Shown piece by piece: positions 33,583 to 45,029 of a stretch of DNA of 64,000 nt. The stretch is from Artemia franciscana. Its lineage: Eukaryota; Arthropoda; Branchiopoda; Anostraca; Artemiidae. Location: positions 182,001 through 246,000 of the forward strand of contig NC_088881.1 of NCBI RefSeq assembly GCF_032884065.1, in the 5' to 3' direction. The notes below the pieces were generated by a model. That model did not search any database. It saw only the letters and a program-made list of their open reading frames with translations, and was not told the DNA's origin. Both the position numbers and the translations under genes were made by a program. Positions within the stretch are counted from its first letter, which is position 1, and every line of letters begins with the position of its first letter.

Positions 33583-33828
33583 TAGGGACTTACCGATACG
33601 GATTTTTTGGGGTCTGATACTGATAGGGATATATCAATTTTGGATGGATACGATACCAACAGAATTTGCCGATAAATTCCCCTCCAGAAAAAGCTGTGCT
33701 GAAAACTCTTTCGCTTGGAACGTAAAAGGACGGACAGCAAAGATACTTACCCCCCGATATCCGATAATTAAACTGACCTCATATCGGCGCAATTAATATC
33801 AGCCGACCGGTACATCGGTCGGGCCCTA
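33583..33828. mobile_element. hAT-like MITE, 246 bp
   Basis: Terminal inverted repeats TAGGGACTTACCGAT (left) and TAGGGCCCGACCGAT (complement of right). Flanks GTTATTAT (33575-33582) and GTTAAGAT (33829-33836) match at 6 of 8, as an aged 8-bp target duplication typical of hAT elements. The interior is rich in GATAT/CGATA. No transposase. Confidence 0.6.
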
Positions 33829-34059
33829 GTTAAGATGACTAGGTCCCGTTTTACTGATGGACGCTGAAATATTGCTAAAGACTGTGTTTCTGATCACCCA
33901 TCTGCGACCAAAGGAAAAACAGATCATCCCTAAATGGGAAGGGAACAGGGACAAAATGGGAGGGGTTTAAAAGAAATTGGATCAACGAGGTATTCGTTTG
34001 ACTGACCCTATATGAAACAACAAGCTGTATCAAAAATACGGTTCAGTAAATCCCAGATC

Positions 34060-34335
34060 TAGGGCTATGCTGAAAGAATAGTTTAGATGGCTCGGATGAA
34101 GGACGGAGAACGACAAATCACCAAAACTAGTGCACTTTGGGTATTCATCTGAGGCCAAACAAAAAGAAGATTTCTTTCAGGGTGGAGAAAGATCCATGAG
34201 GAACTATTTAAGGGAGATTGGAGCTTCAGGGGAGGAGGCAAAGAGTGAAGCTTTCAACAAATGGAAGTGGAGGAAGAGCGTGCGTTTCTCTATTCTCATG
34301 CCGCTTGGTGGTCCAGAGATTTGTTTGTTATAATA
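34060..34335 (+). pseudogene. LINE ORF2 C-terminal relic
   Basis: The reading RWLG...KSPKLVHFGYSSEAK, then MRNYLREIGASGEEAKSEAF and KWKWRKSV follows the C-terminal pattern of LINE ORF2 proteins (RW-GH, PK-V-FG, then a basic Arg-Asp-Leu-like segment and a final W-RR). Diverged from the minus-strand LINEs nearby; probably another family. Confidence 0.6.
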
Positions 34336-35189
34336 ACAGTATGTTTCATTTAGACTTCATTCTTTTCTAATTTGATATCTTGACAGTATTGTCATATCCG
34401 GGGGGGGGGAGGATGTATTCGGCTGGACTTCTCCATAAAAAAATTAAAATTTCAGCTAAGTAACATAGCCCACCAGTAGTATTAACAATGTTTTTTTTTC
34501 AGGCTAAAAAAGCGCAAAATCAGAAAAATGCCAAATGATCTGGAAATTGCAGTTTTTTCTATGAAGTCTGTTAAAATCACGATATTTCGGGCTGGTGGGA
34601 GAGAAGGGGAGCGTCGAAATACTTACCTGTGTATCAATTCCATTTTCTTGTGGGGAAAGTTTGGACATTTTCTGGTTCGTTTGAATTGAACTAATGCGCC
34701 AAAGGAGGGGTTTTATTTCCTAGGGACGAAGAAAACATGAAAGAAAGGCAAATTATTTGGAAACCTTGAGATTTTTGGAGGGTGCTTGTCAGACATAACC
34801 AACCCCTCCCGTATGCATGTCTGTTTGAACTGTCCAAATTGTATTTCTTCGCTGCTTATTTAGTTTATTTGTTTAAAAATTATAAAAGGTCTAAAAATGC
34901 TTCGAGTTGAGGTAGCTGGACCTGGATTATCGTTTAGGCAGTAAGTCATTTTGGAGAAGGCAAGGATGGAATATCCTTTTTAGGGCAGCAAGTGGGTGAT
35001 AAACATAGAAGGCATGCAAGAATTTTAAATACCACCGAAACATTGTAAAATAAAATGTTATTTCGTGAAACTCCTCATCAGGAAAATTCTCCCCCACCCT
35101 CCATGAAAAATTAAACAGCCTCCCTGACGAGATAAATCTTCAACTAATAGCCTGAACAGGCGCAGACCTTATATTAATTAGACTCTAAT
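34336..35189. other. Gene-free stretch
   Basis: AT-rich with G and A runs; nothing recognised. Confidence 0.5.
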
Positions 35190-35190
35190 A

Positions 35191-35608
35191 CTACTGCTAC
35201 TACTACTAACAGCTCATTGCTGCACCAAACAGCCTGAGACCAACACAACTACACACGCTCCTCCTCCATCCCAATCTATTCAAAGCTTCTCTCCTTACAC
35301 CCTCCCAGGAAGTTCACATATCCCTTAAATCTTTCTTTATGACATCTTCCCACCTCAACCACGGACGACCTGCTTTCGCCTTAGCCCTAGACGGCTGAAC
35401 TACTGCTACTACTACTAACAGCTCACTGCTGCACCAAACAGCCTGAGACCAACACAACTACACACGCTCCTCCTCCATCCCAATCTATTCAAAGCTTCTC
35501 TCCTTACACCCTCCCAGGAAGTTCACATATCCCTTAAATCTTTCTTTATGACATCTTCCCACCTCAACCACGGACGACCTGCTTTCGCCTTAGCCCTAGA
35601 CGGCTGAC
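35191..35608 (-). repeat. 209-bp tandem duplication of the LINE 3' end
   Basis: 'ctactgctac' begins at 35191 and again at 35400; the two copies are almost identical, so the duplication is recent compared with the LINE itself. Confidence 0.93.
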
Positions 35609-35894
35609 CAAAAAGGATAATTTTCAGCTATCTGTCATTCCCTCATTATAGCCCTAGAAAGCAGGATTGAACCAAACTTTTGGCATAACCTACTGTTTGA
35701 AATACGGTCAGTCAGCCAGGTATACAAAACAATCCATAGACAATTTCTCTGGAAAACATTTAGCAAATCTTCATCCGCTTTTCGGTGCGCCCATGCTTCA
35801 GAACCGTATTTGACCACTGTCGTTACTGCTGCTTCCAATATTCTAATCTTGTGTTTGCAAACTTATCTTCCTATTCTTGCAAATCTTTTTTAAC

Positions 35895-35897
<3 letters not shown>

Positions 35898-35946
<49 letters not shown>
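35898..35946. repeat. Poly-A tract of 49 bases inside the LINE frame
   Basis: On the LINE coding strand this is poly-T between the AQG and QLKK codons. The sister copy has only six bases at the same place (about 41357). Confidence 0.95.
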
Positions 35947-35951
<5 letters not shown>

Positions 35952-36590
35952 GCCTTGGCTATTCTACTTTCAACATCTCCACTGCTCCCATCGTCTTTAC
36001 TAATAATACTACCAAGGTAAGTGAAGCTGTCCACCTGATCAATCTTTTCGTTGCCCATCGTAACCTTTTCATCTTCACTCATTCCAAGCCTTAGCGACTT
36101 AGTCTTCTTAACATTGATCTTCAAACCTATTTTAGCACCTTGAACTTGCAAAACATAAAAGTTAATTCATTTTGCTCACTCTTTCATCTAGGATGCTTAA
36201 ATCATCAGCATAATCTAAGTCCAGGAAAACTTTTGCTTCCCATTGGATTTCGTACTCTCCCATTGCCTTTCATGTACTCCCTAAGACAAAGTCCATCAAA
36301 AGTTGCGATAGAACACAACCCCGCTTAACTCCTGATCTAATACGAAACCAGCTGCTAGCCTCAATTTCTACCTTAACCGCAGCAGTATTTTCTCACTTTA
36401 ATGTATTTGTCTGGTGTACCATACAAGGATAAGACCTTGGCTAAAGCTCTTCTATCACTAACATCGAACACTTGCTTATAATCTATAAAACATAGGACCA
36501 AAGGTATTTGATGACTCAGACAATTTTCAATTATTAACCTAAGAATACAAATTTGGTCAACACATCCTCTACCATTTGGTAGAGGATGTA

Positions 36591-37901
36591 TTTTTAGAGT
36601 AAAAAATCATCTGATTGCCGTTTTATGTCTACTCTGACGAGAAGTGTTCCAAAGTGTATTCATACTTCGCGTGGAGGTGGATAGTAGCTTTTCTGAATTG
36701 CTTAAGGTATCCTAAAGTCATTCAAATGGCATGGACTATTTATGACATCATAGGATCACTCATGCTGGAGCAGCGTTGCCAACACGGTACAACTGCACCA
36801 TTTATGGTACAAATTCAAAGGTAATAAGCCGTTCTTAGTAAAATTCTAAGTTTCTTAGTTCTTGAGAGCCCCAATAAGGAGCTAAATAAGGCACGTGCAC
36901 AAGCTTTTTTCAGAGAGAAGCGGCAATAATAAAAAGAAGATAATGTGAGAAAATGAATTATAGATATGGAGAAATTCACGAAAATTTTTAATTTTGCTGG
37001 AGTTTGCCCCGACACCCCCTACCTTCACTTCTTGCGAACATCTTTGCTTAATCATGAAATCAATTTTGGAGCCATTCAAAATTAGATTACGGCATCCAGA
37101 AATAGTGAGTTTTCGAATCTCCAGTGTGTTTACAATGGTAAGTGGGCTAACCTAAAATGTTTATTTTACTATTTATCATTAAAATACCATTTTACAATGG
37201 TAGAATTTATAAGTTTTAGTAGAAAGTAAGTCAAGCTTTCTTCATTTGAGGTCAAACCATATTTTTACCTACTGTTCTTCATAAATTTTGTTAATTAATG
37301 TATTTAGCTCAGACAAATTGACTTGCGATATATTCCTACTGTAAAATTCTTAAAACTAGTACTTCACTGAAAACTGAGTATACTTGAGTTTTTTACAGAA
37401 TAATTACTGTACACTTAACAAAGGGTGGCAGAATGTCGTAAGGAAAGATTTAAGGAAAACGGAAATTTCTTGGGAGTGCCAAAAGAGGGAGGCTTTCAGT
37501 TGATTCTGATAGAGCTGGGGTGTGTGTAGGTTTTTTGTCCTCAGGCGGCTTGGTGTTGCAGTGGGTTGTTAGTAGTAACATTACACTGCAAATACTGATA
37601 TCATGGCTGGTGAAAGATTATTAAGATACTTGATGTTCACTGTTTATATTTTCTGCTGGCTATGAATTTCCTACTTTTGAGAGAACTTCCAATTTTTATC
37701 TTGATTCATTTTATATTTTCAATTAACTGGTAGTTGTTTGGGTTCTACGAATATTGGGAAACATAACGAGTTAGATTGTTTGAGGTAATTCTGAATACAT
37801 ATGCTGCGTAATCTGCAAAGCAATAATTTTGAACCGTTTAGTTTGAACTTTGTTCTTTACTTCTGTAACTATGTTTTGTTTTTAAAATCAATTGTCTAAA
37901 A
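36591..37901. other. Gene-free AT-rich stretch
   Basis: No recognised gene or repeat. ORFs here are short and composition-driven. Confidence 0.5.
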
Positions 37902-38132
37902 ATGCCAGCTAGAAGAAGAGTGGAAGGGGCTATTGATATGTCATTTCATTTGATATTTTACTTACCTCTAATTCATAGCTCTTTTGATGCTACCGTAGAA
38001 GAGACAACCCGTCTGTCGACTAAATCTTCTTCGATTGGTCCGGCTCGTTTAACACGGAAGAATTCTCTGATTCGGACAATTAGAAAAAAATTGTCGCTTA
38101 ATTTTGACTGCTCATTTACGTTTAAGTCGTAA
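37902..38132 (+). CDS. Possible 3'-terminal exon or short gene, unknown product
   Basis: 76 codons from an ATG in fair context (aaaATGc), starting MPARRRVEGAIDM. The second half (about residues 26-76) is Ser/Arg/Lys-rich (ARLTRKNSLIRTIRKKLSLN), unlike the AT-rich surroundings. A good acceptor lies in front of it: a pyrimidine-rich run ending TTCATAG at about 37978, so the true exon may be 37979-38132. A canonical AATAAA follows the stop at 38185-38190, at a normal distance. No family recognised; RKNSL-type sites would suit phosphorylation, but that is speculation. Confidence 0.4.
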   Translation: MPARRRVEGAIDMSFHLIFYLPLIHSSFDATVEETTRLSTKSSSIGPARLTRKNSLIRTIRKKLSLNFDCSFTFKS

Positions 38133-38184
38133 TCCATGTGTGCCCCTGTGTTTGTCTTAGCAATTTATTATTGTTAGATTTGGA

Positions 38185-38190
38185 AATAAA
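38185..38190 (+). promoter_or_regulatory. Candidate poly(A) signal
   Basis: AATAAA 53 bases after the stop codon of the frame at 37902-38132; the only such pairing of a plausible exon and signal that I see in the window. Confidence 0.4.
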
Positions 38191-38927
38191 GTATTCGGTT
38201 GGCAGGATTGACTCCTGTTGGAGAGGAACTTACGAGGCAAGTAGAAGTAATATATAATTTTACTAATATTAATTATCAACATAAAGACAAACATGTATGC
38301 AGGAGAGGAGGCATTGGGCTTACAGGTCATAAATTTTCACGATTTGACCTATATTTTCTCACATTTTATGAATAATGTGTCCGTATAAGCATTAGGTTTG
38401 GAAGATAATTTAGTCTTATATAGTGAGGTATTTTTTAAAACTTACTTTAGTTTTTTATAGTTTTAACGTTCACATTTACATATTTAATTACGTTTACTGT
38501 AGGTTACGCAATAAGAAATATGTGTTGATAGTTTTTTTTTTTTTTTTTTATTCCCAATCCGATGTTTTAAATTTCTTGAAACTTTTAACGGCCGAGGGAC
38601 TGAGTATATGTATGGGTGTTTTAACATATGCATTGTTTATGCATACTACCACCCAAGCAAAGCAGTGGTGTTTTGGTCACCCTCGCCTAGCTTTTGCCAG
38701 ATCAGACGCATCTCAGGCCTTTAATCCTTTTAAATGGCCCGCGCTTAGCTCAGACATAAGCTTAGGGCCTTGGCTCACGCAAATGAGTTACGTACATAGA
38801 TCACAAGTAAGCTGCGTCATAATAATGGGCATTTTCCGAATTTTTCGTTTCCAAATTGCTTACAAAAAAAATTATCGGCAATGGCTTTCTTATGGTTTTA
38901 ACTGTAGTATCCTACCATAGTATACTA
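38191..38927. other. Stretch with an unsupported 165-codon ORF
   Basis: The ORF at 38423-38920 begins in AT-rich sequence and a 20-base T run. Its middle (about 38560-38810) is GC-richer and complex (TTQAKQWCFGHPRLAFARSD) and followed by a donor-like CAAGTAAG at about 38811. It could hold an internal exon, but no family is recognised. Confidence 0.25.
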
Positions 38928-39339
<412 letters not shown>

Positions 39340-39650
39340 AAATAAAGATAATAAATATATCTTTATAATAAAAGAATATGAAGATATAAAGATAATAAAT
39401 AAAAAAAGAAAATAAATAAAATAGAGCAGAGTAGCTTTTAAGCGATATAGATCAGATAATTCTTAAAGCGGATAAGTCTAGTTTATTCAGTATAGCTTAC
39501 TAGCTTAGCCTATCTTTGATGTTATTTGTTGGAAATAAATAAAATAATTTATTGGAAAATACAATTGTTAAAGAAATTATTAGCTGACAGTTCTTTGTTC
39601 CGGCGGAAGAAAACAGATTTAAACAAAGGATAAAGCCTTTTGTTCACATC

Positions 39651-39671
39651 GGGGGGGGGGGGGGGGGGGGG
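39651..39671. repeat. G-run of 21 bases
   Basis: Uninterrupted G tract; long enough to fold as a G-quadruplex. A (TA)n tract follows at about 39750-39831. Confidence 0.9.
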
Positions 39672-39746
39672 TTCAGAGCTACCATCAAATTATCTTAGGT
39701 TAGTCCCCTACCACCGGTTTCCGTTATCATCAACAATTATAAAATG

Positions 39747-39749
<3 letters not shown>

Positions 39750-39831
<82 letters not shown>
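39750..39831. repeat. (TA)n microsatellite
   Basis: Pure TA run. Confidence 0.95.
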
Positions 39832-39834
<3 letters not shown>

Positions 39835-39839
39835 AAAAC

Positions 39840-40830
39840 TAGTTTAACCTTGAAGAAAGATTTTTTAAGCCATTTGTAAGTAGTCACATAAGTTAAATAT
39901 AAGAGTCGGGGACCAAGTAATGATTGTTACGATAAGGGCATAAGGAAAATTAGAATTAAGTTTTTTTGGTGGCACAGAATTGGATTATTGTGAATTAGGG
40001 ATTGTACTAATAACACAATGTAGAAATGTTGACGTCAATTCACGCACGCTCTGAATTTCATGAAGTTGAAATTACATGTTCCACAAATTTTTCAACTAGA
40101 TTACAATATTTTGAAGCAAATCATAAAAGAAAAATGATAAAATTTCATATTGAATTACAACCTACACTAAATTTACAATAGATCTACAATATAAATTATA
40201 GAATAGCGAATTTATCAAATAGACGATGAAATATCCGCAGGAAAATATAACCAAGCAATTAAATTATTCTCTCCTATAGTTAAACTTCAATACTATTGAC
40301 AGTATTTTAACCTCCTACTTAACCTCATACATTGAGGAAAAGTCAAAGGGGCTATGTTTTATACGCCCTGATAAACTTAATAAGTAGGGGAGTATGGACC
40401 AAACACCTTGGATGTACGGGAAGAATGACTGAAGAAAGGGCCTGAGTAAAAGAGCGCAGGTTTGCAACAGACACCGTGTGATCCCTCGGCACATCCGGAA
40501 ATTCTATCTCGGAACAATCAAACCGTTCAAGAGGGAGCTCATCTAAATAATTCCCTTTAAATATTGGAAAAACATGAAATTTTTTGATTAAATACTTTAA
40601 GTAAAAAATCCACTCATAGACCACGTAGCAGCTCAGAGCCTAAGGGTCTACGACATTAGTCACTTCAAATAGAACTAAAAACTATGTACTCTGCAGATCG
40701 CCACGACAATCTCAGTAAAAGAAAAAAGAAGAAAAACTATAAAATCGTAGAATTTGCTCTGCTAGGCCAAATATCTGAATTTGTTTTTTTTAGTCAAACA
40801 AATATACACTGTCTCTTTTACGATCATGGT
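39840..40830. other. Gene-free AT-rich stretch
   Basis: Nothing recognised; a 90-codon minus-strand ORF at 40352-40624 has no supporting feature. Confidence 0.5.
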
Positions 40831-41665
40831 AACTACTACTACTACTACTAACAACTTATTGCAGGACCAGGCCACCTGAGACTAACACGGCTGCGCAGGC
40901 TCCTCCTCATTCTCAATCTAGTTAAAGCCTCCCTCTTTAAACTCTTCCATGATAGTCCTATTTCACTTAAATATTTATTTATAACATCCTCCAACCCCTA
41001 TCACGGACAATCTGCTTTCCGCTTAGCTTTAGACGGTTGGCCGATAACGACAATCTTCGGCAATCTGTCATCCTTTATCCGTAGAACGTGCCCTAGTCAT
41101 CTTAACCTTTTTTCTCGTTATAGCCCTAGAAAGTGGAATTGAAACACACTTTTTGTACAGCCTACTGTCTGAAATACGGTCTGTCAGCCGGGTACCCAGA
41201 ACAATCCGTAGGCAATTTCTCTGGAAAACATCTATTAAATCTTGGTCCGCTTTTCAGAGCCCACATGATCAGAGCCATATTTGACCACTGTAGCATACAA
41301 TATTCTTAACTGGGTCTGCAGATTTATCTTCCTATTTTCCAAACTATTTTAACTGTGAAAAAACACCCTGAGCCCTGGCTATTCTACTTTTAACATCTTC
41401 ACTGCTCCCCCCATCTTTGCTAATAATACTATCAAGGTGAGTGAAACTGTCCACCTGATCAATCTATTCGTTACCCGAAGTCAGCTTACCATTTCCATTT
41501 ATTCCTAGCCTTAGCGACTTACTCTTCTCAACATTAATTTTCAAACCTATTCTAGCACCCTGAACTCGCGAAACCTGTGAACGTTCATTCATTTGCTCAA
41601 GCTCCTGATTTAATTCAAAACCAGCTGCTAGCCTCATTTCCTACCTTAACCGCACCAGTGTTAAT
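40831..41665 (-). pseudogene. RTE/BovB-like LINE, second 3' fragment (minus strand)
   Basis: Same 3' half as 35190-36200: (GTA)n tail at 40831-40850, C-terminal region, 'ttgaccactgt' block, VFSQLK region with a short T6 at about 41357, and the lysine-rich region after the YADD box at about 41520-41560. The YADD box itself is lost by a deletion (about 41595). Many substitutions and frameshifts, so older than the copy at 35190. Confidence 0.85.
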
Positions 41666-41689
41666 ATATAAGGCTGAATATTAAATAGT

Positions 41690-42840
41690 ACGTCACCTCA
41701 GTTTATTTGTAGAGTAGCAAGGTATCTGGAAATTTTGTTAAATAAAAAGAAAACAATCATAAATAAATAAATAAAAATTCAATATAAAGTAAATGTAATG
41801 TTTTATTTATGTCTTTTTCCGAGTATTAAGTGTTCTTTTCAAGGATTTTTTTTCAAACGTTAAGTACCAGTATTAGGTTAATGTAGTGTTTCATTTAAGG
41901 GTTTTATGATGATCGCTGATCAAAGTTTATGTTGTTTGTGTCTTTCGTTTATGTTATTGTACTGTGTTCATGGTTGTATATTTGGCTGTATATCTATCTA
42001 TCTATTTAGGCTTGACTTTTCGAGCGCATTCCTTTCAGCTCTGTATATTTCTAAAATAAGTAATTTCATCACGATGATGTCACTTAGGCACTTACGTAGG
42101 GGGAGAAGACGAGAGGGAGTTTAAATTTTTTTTAATATTTATATAATTATTATTGGCACCTCCCCCGAAAAAAAAACCATTAATGAAAGTTAGGGCTGTG
42201 ATATTTATCTCAAGGATTTGTAGAATCCAAGACTTACTAAAACCAAATCCTTGCTTACTTTGCAAAACCTTTCTTCAATATGTTTCTTATCTTCAATATG
42301 TATTTCAAAACTTTCAATATGAAAGTTCAATATATGTTCTAGCCGTGTTAAAATGCGATATTGGCATATATTGGCATTTTACAACCTGAAAACCACCACG
42401 TTAGGTCTTCCGACAATGGCAAATCCAACACTTTAGTTTTTTTAAGGCAGGTCATTTTTTAGGTTTAACAAAATATAAAAATTATGTTTCTATTATAAAG
42501 ATTCCAACATTCAAGGTGCAAGGGAACCTTCAAACATTCGGTTTGAATAGAAGACTTTTTTTTTCCTAAAAAATATTTTTTCTCTCAGACCTATATGCCG
42601 AAAGTTTTTATGACACATAAAAAATCAGGCATTCTCGGAGTTTGGTCTAGATTGTACTAATGAGTAAGAAACCACACTTGCTCCTCTTAAAATTTATCCT
42701 TTCAAGTTTCGAATAGATTTGAGCAAGGCTGTATCGTGAAATTTTTCCTGGGGGTATTACTAAAAGAAGTTTTGTTCGGGAGAGGGGACCAATAAATGAC
42801 AAAGGATTTATAACGATTTCAAATCTGTCTTTTTTACCTG
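41690..42840. other. Gene-free AT-rich stretch
   Basis: No gene recognised. The 72- and 78-codon ORFs near 41906 and 42153 have no supporting features. Confidence 0.5.
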
Positions 42841-42850
42841 TATCTGTAGG

Positions 42851-42931
42851 TCTAATTTACGACTCGGGTTTGAGATATCAGGTTCGAATTCCCCCCCCCC
42901 TTCTAAATTGTTCTCCGAGTCGTAAATTAGA
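42851..42931. repeat. Perfect 17-bp inverted repeat with 47-nt spacer
   Basis: TCTAATTTACGACTCGG at 42851-42867 pairs exactly with 42915-42931. The spacer holds a B-box-like GGTTCGAATTCC and a C run. Confidence 0.9.
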
Positions 42932-43087
42932 TAATTTCCCTGGAATACACTCTTGGTTCCATATATTTTTACCGTATTTTTTGGTGACTTTTTTACCCCC
43001 ATTTATGTTATTATATTTAAATTACTTTTAAATTACCCACGTTTAAATTATGAAGTTGTTAGGGTTGTATCACGTTTTCATATTTTG

Positions 43088-43400
43088 CCGTCCTGGCTGA
43101 GTGGTTGGCGGGCTGGCGTGGGAATTCTGTGTCCAAGGGGCACGGGTTCAATCCCAGTTGTGACCAGTTATTTAGTTTGGATAGGGGTAAGTGGCGTGAC
43201 TCTGTAAGCTCAGCCAGAGTCGACTCAGCTCTAAATGGGTACCTGGAGAAATCTGGGGAAGGTAAGCAGGAAGGGTGTGCTAAAGCACAGGATGGTTGGC
43301 TCCCAACCCCTCATTGCACTTCCTGGCTGAAGGGCCATGAAACGGAGATCAGCACCACCGGTTTGGACCTTAAGGGTCTAGTACAGTCTTACTTAGTCAC
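43088..43400 (+). mobile_element. SINE-A copy
   Basis: Head with TGGCTGAGTGGTTGG (A-box region) and GGGTTCAATCCC (B-box), then the family body ('aaatgggtacctggagaaat', 'gggtgtgctaaagcacagga'). About 300 bp, close in plan to the copy at 28247. The two ORFs running over it are SINE frames. Confidence 0.9.
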
Positions 43401-43424
43401 TTACTTATCGTGATCTGTTACCGT

Positions 43425-43490
43425 TGAGCAGTTGAAGATACCGTTACCGTTACCGTCTGTTATCGTTGACCGTTGAAGATAAATAAGCAA
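43425..43490. repeat. CCGTTA minisatellite
   Basis: Short run of 'taccgttaccgt' and 'cgttgaagata' units. Confidence 0.7.
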
Positions 43491-43837
43491 AGCTCACTAA
43501 TTATATTTGAAAACGATTTTTTACCATAATAATTTAAACATTACACATATGGTAATTTCCAAAGAAAAGTACACTCTCAAGTTAAAGACACTACTTAAGG
43601 TCTTCGATGCCATATATTTTAAGCGTAATTTTTTTGTAAGTTTTTACCCACGTTTCTTTTTTTTAATTTGAATGAAAAAAAGAATAACAGTATATGGAGT
43701 TCTTTTCCATTTATTGATTAAAAAACGGATTTCCTAGGGGGAGTAAAGAGCGAAGTTGAAACTTAAAACGAACAAGAATTATTGCTCCACAGCTTATCTA
43801 TCATATATCAATAATGTCGTCGCTAACAACTCAGCTA

Positions 43838-44075
43838 GGATTGAGCCGTCCTGAGCCCAGGGGTTCCAGACCCAATTTCGCTGTTTATTTAGTTTGAAAG
43901 GTCAATGTCATGATTGCTTAGGCAGAATCGACACAACTCTAGAGACATCTAGGGGGAAAACATAAGAAGCGTCGGATGATTTTCCCCCAACCGCGTATTG
44001 TATTCCCGGCTGAAGGCAGCGAATCAGGAGATCGGTACTTGTGCACCGCAGACCATTGGTCAGCATGTAAAAAAG
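43838..44075 (+). mobile_element. SINE-A, old diverged copy
   Basis: Same order of blocks as the other SINE-A copies (B-box-like 'ggggttccagaccc', 'tttagtttgaaaggtcaatg', 'cccggctgaagg') but with many substitutions. Confidence 0.6.
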
Positions 44076-44875
44076 TTTTTAAGTGAAACAGATGAACGAT
44101 AACAGAAAACCAGCACTTGAAAGCTTTCTCATTAGGCGGCTTTTTCAAAAGTCATTTTTCAATTTCGGTTACTACATTTTTAAATTTCGGGCTATGTTTT
44201 GAAGTTTGTTATTTGCTTCCAATACAGTCATTGCGACGACCTATCACCTTCTTTGGATTTTGTTTTTGCTTAAAAAAAACTTTAGGTATGAAAGGTGTAC
44301 AAGATTCTTCAAGGACAGGAGTCTCGGCTCTCAACGTAGTCAGTAAAACACTGGCTAAAAAAATCCGATTTATTAGCCAAATTCGGATTTGGCTATAAAA
44401 AAAATTGGATTTTCAGCCCGCTTTTTATTAATGGCATTAAGTCGACGACAAAGTCCAGATTCAAGAGTTATTTCGAGGCCTAAAACCATGACTTCATTCA
44501 AACTCGAGTCAAATGACGCGAAATTGAATTCAAGTGCTATTTCTACAATTTCGAGCTTTTACATTTTAGCTTTTAATACATTTTTCAAATTTTTAGGCCT
44601 GAAAAGGAAGCAGACTACGTCGGCTTTAATTCCCCCAAAATATACCTAACTAAAGTAACTTCATCTTGACTCACCCCACCAAATTCTACGACACTAGACC
44701 TACCATTTTCTACGACACTTTTACGAAACGAGACAGTGTCAGCACTATTCCTATTTATTATATGGGATATATACCCCACTATACCCCACTAACTCATTTG
44801 ATCACTTGCAGCTTATTCTTAAAAACCCGTATCTCAATTTTTTTTTTTTTTTTTTACTGTTTTAAAAAGCAGTGT
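44076..44875. other. Gene-free stretch
   Basis: AT-rich; ORFs of 86-93 codons at 44117 and 44389 are not supported by any family or splice signal. Confidence 0.45.
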
Positions 44876-45010
44876 TGAGAGAAAGAGTCAAACTTTAGCG
44901 TAAAGAGTGGCACGTTGAGGAATGAACAGCCCTTTTCATATACAGAGTAATTTATGTTCGTTTTAAGTTTTAATGTCGCTCCTTACTTTCAGTTAAAAAA
45001 AGATGTTCTT
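44876..45010. repeat. Fold-back family R3, right arm only
   Basis: Matches the right arm of the complete hairpin at 57126-57376 ('aactttagcgtaaagag', 'cccttttcatatacagagta', 'ttttaatgtcgctccttact'). Confidence 0.8.
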
Positions 45011-45029
45011 TTTGTTTAATTTCTTTCAT

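Larger units (their letters stand above)
35190..36590 (-). pseudogene. RTE/BovB-like LINE, RT palm to 3' end (minus strand)
   Basis: Minus strand, from 36590 downward: RT motif with LCFIDYKQVFD (about 36460), the catalytic YADD box (complement of 36201-36212), then KIGLKINVKKTKSLRLG and VDSFTYLGSIISKDDGSSGD. After that comes a homopolymer that has blown up inside the frame (35898-35946), then QLKKICKNRKISLQTQ, KYGSEAWAHRKADEDLLN and FQRNCLWIV...RISNSR (about 35690). The 3' end carries a (GTA)n-type tail at 35190-35220, typical of RTE elements. The 5' end is cut at 36590 in a hairpin. Several stops; not functional. Confidence 0.9.

Noticed and set aside
38423..38920. 165-codon ORF as a complete gene
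   Set aside because: It starts in AT-rich sequence and a T run, has no recognised domain, and only its middle part looks coding; kept only as a weak possible exon.
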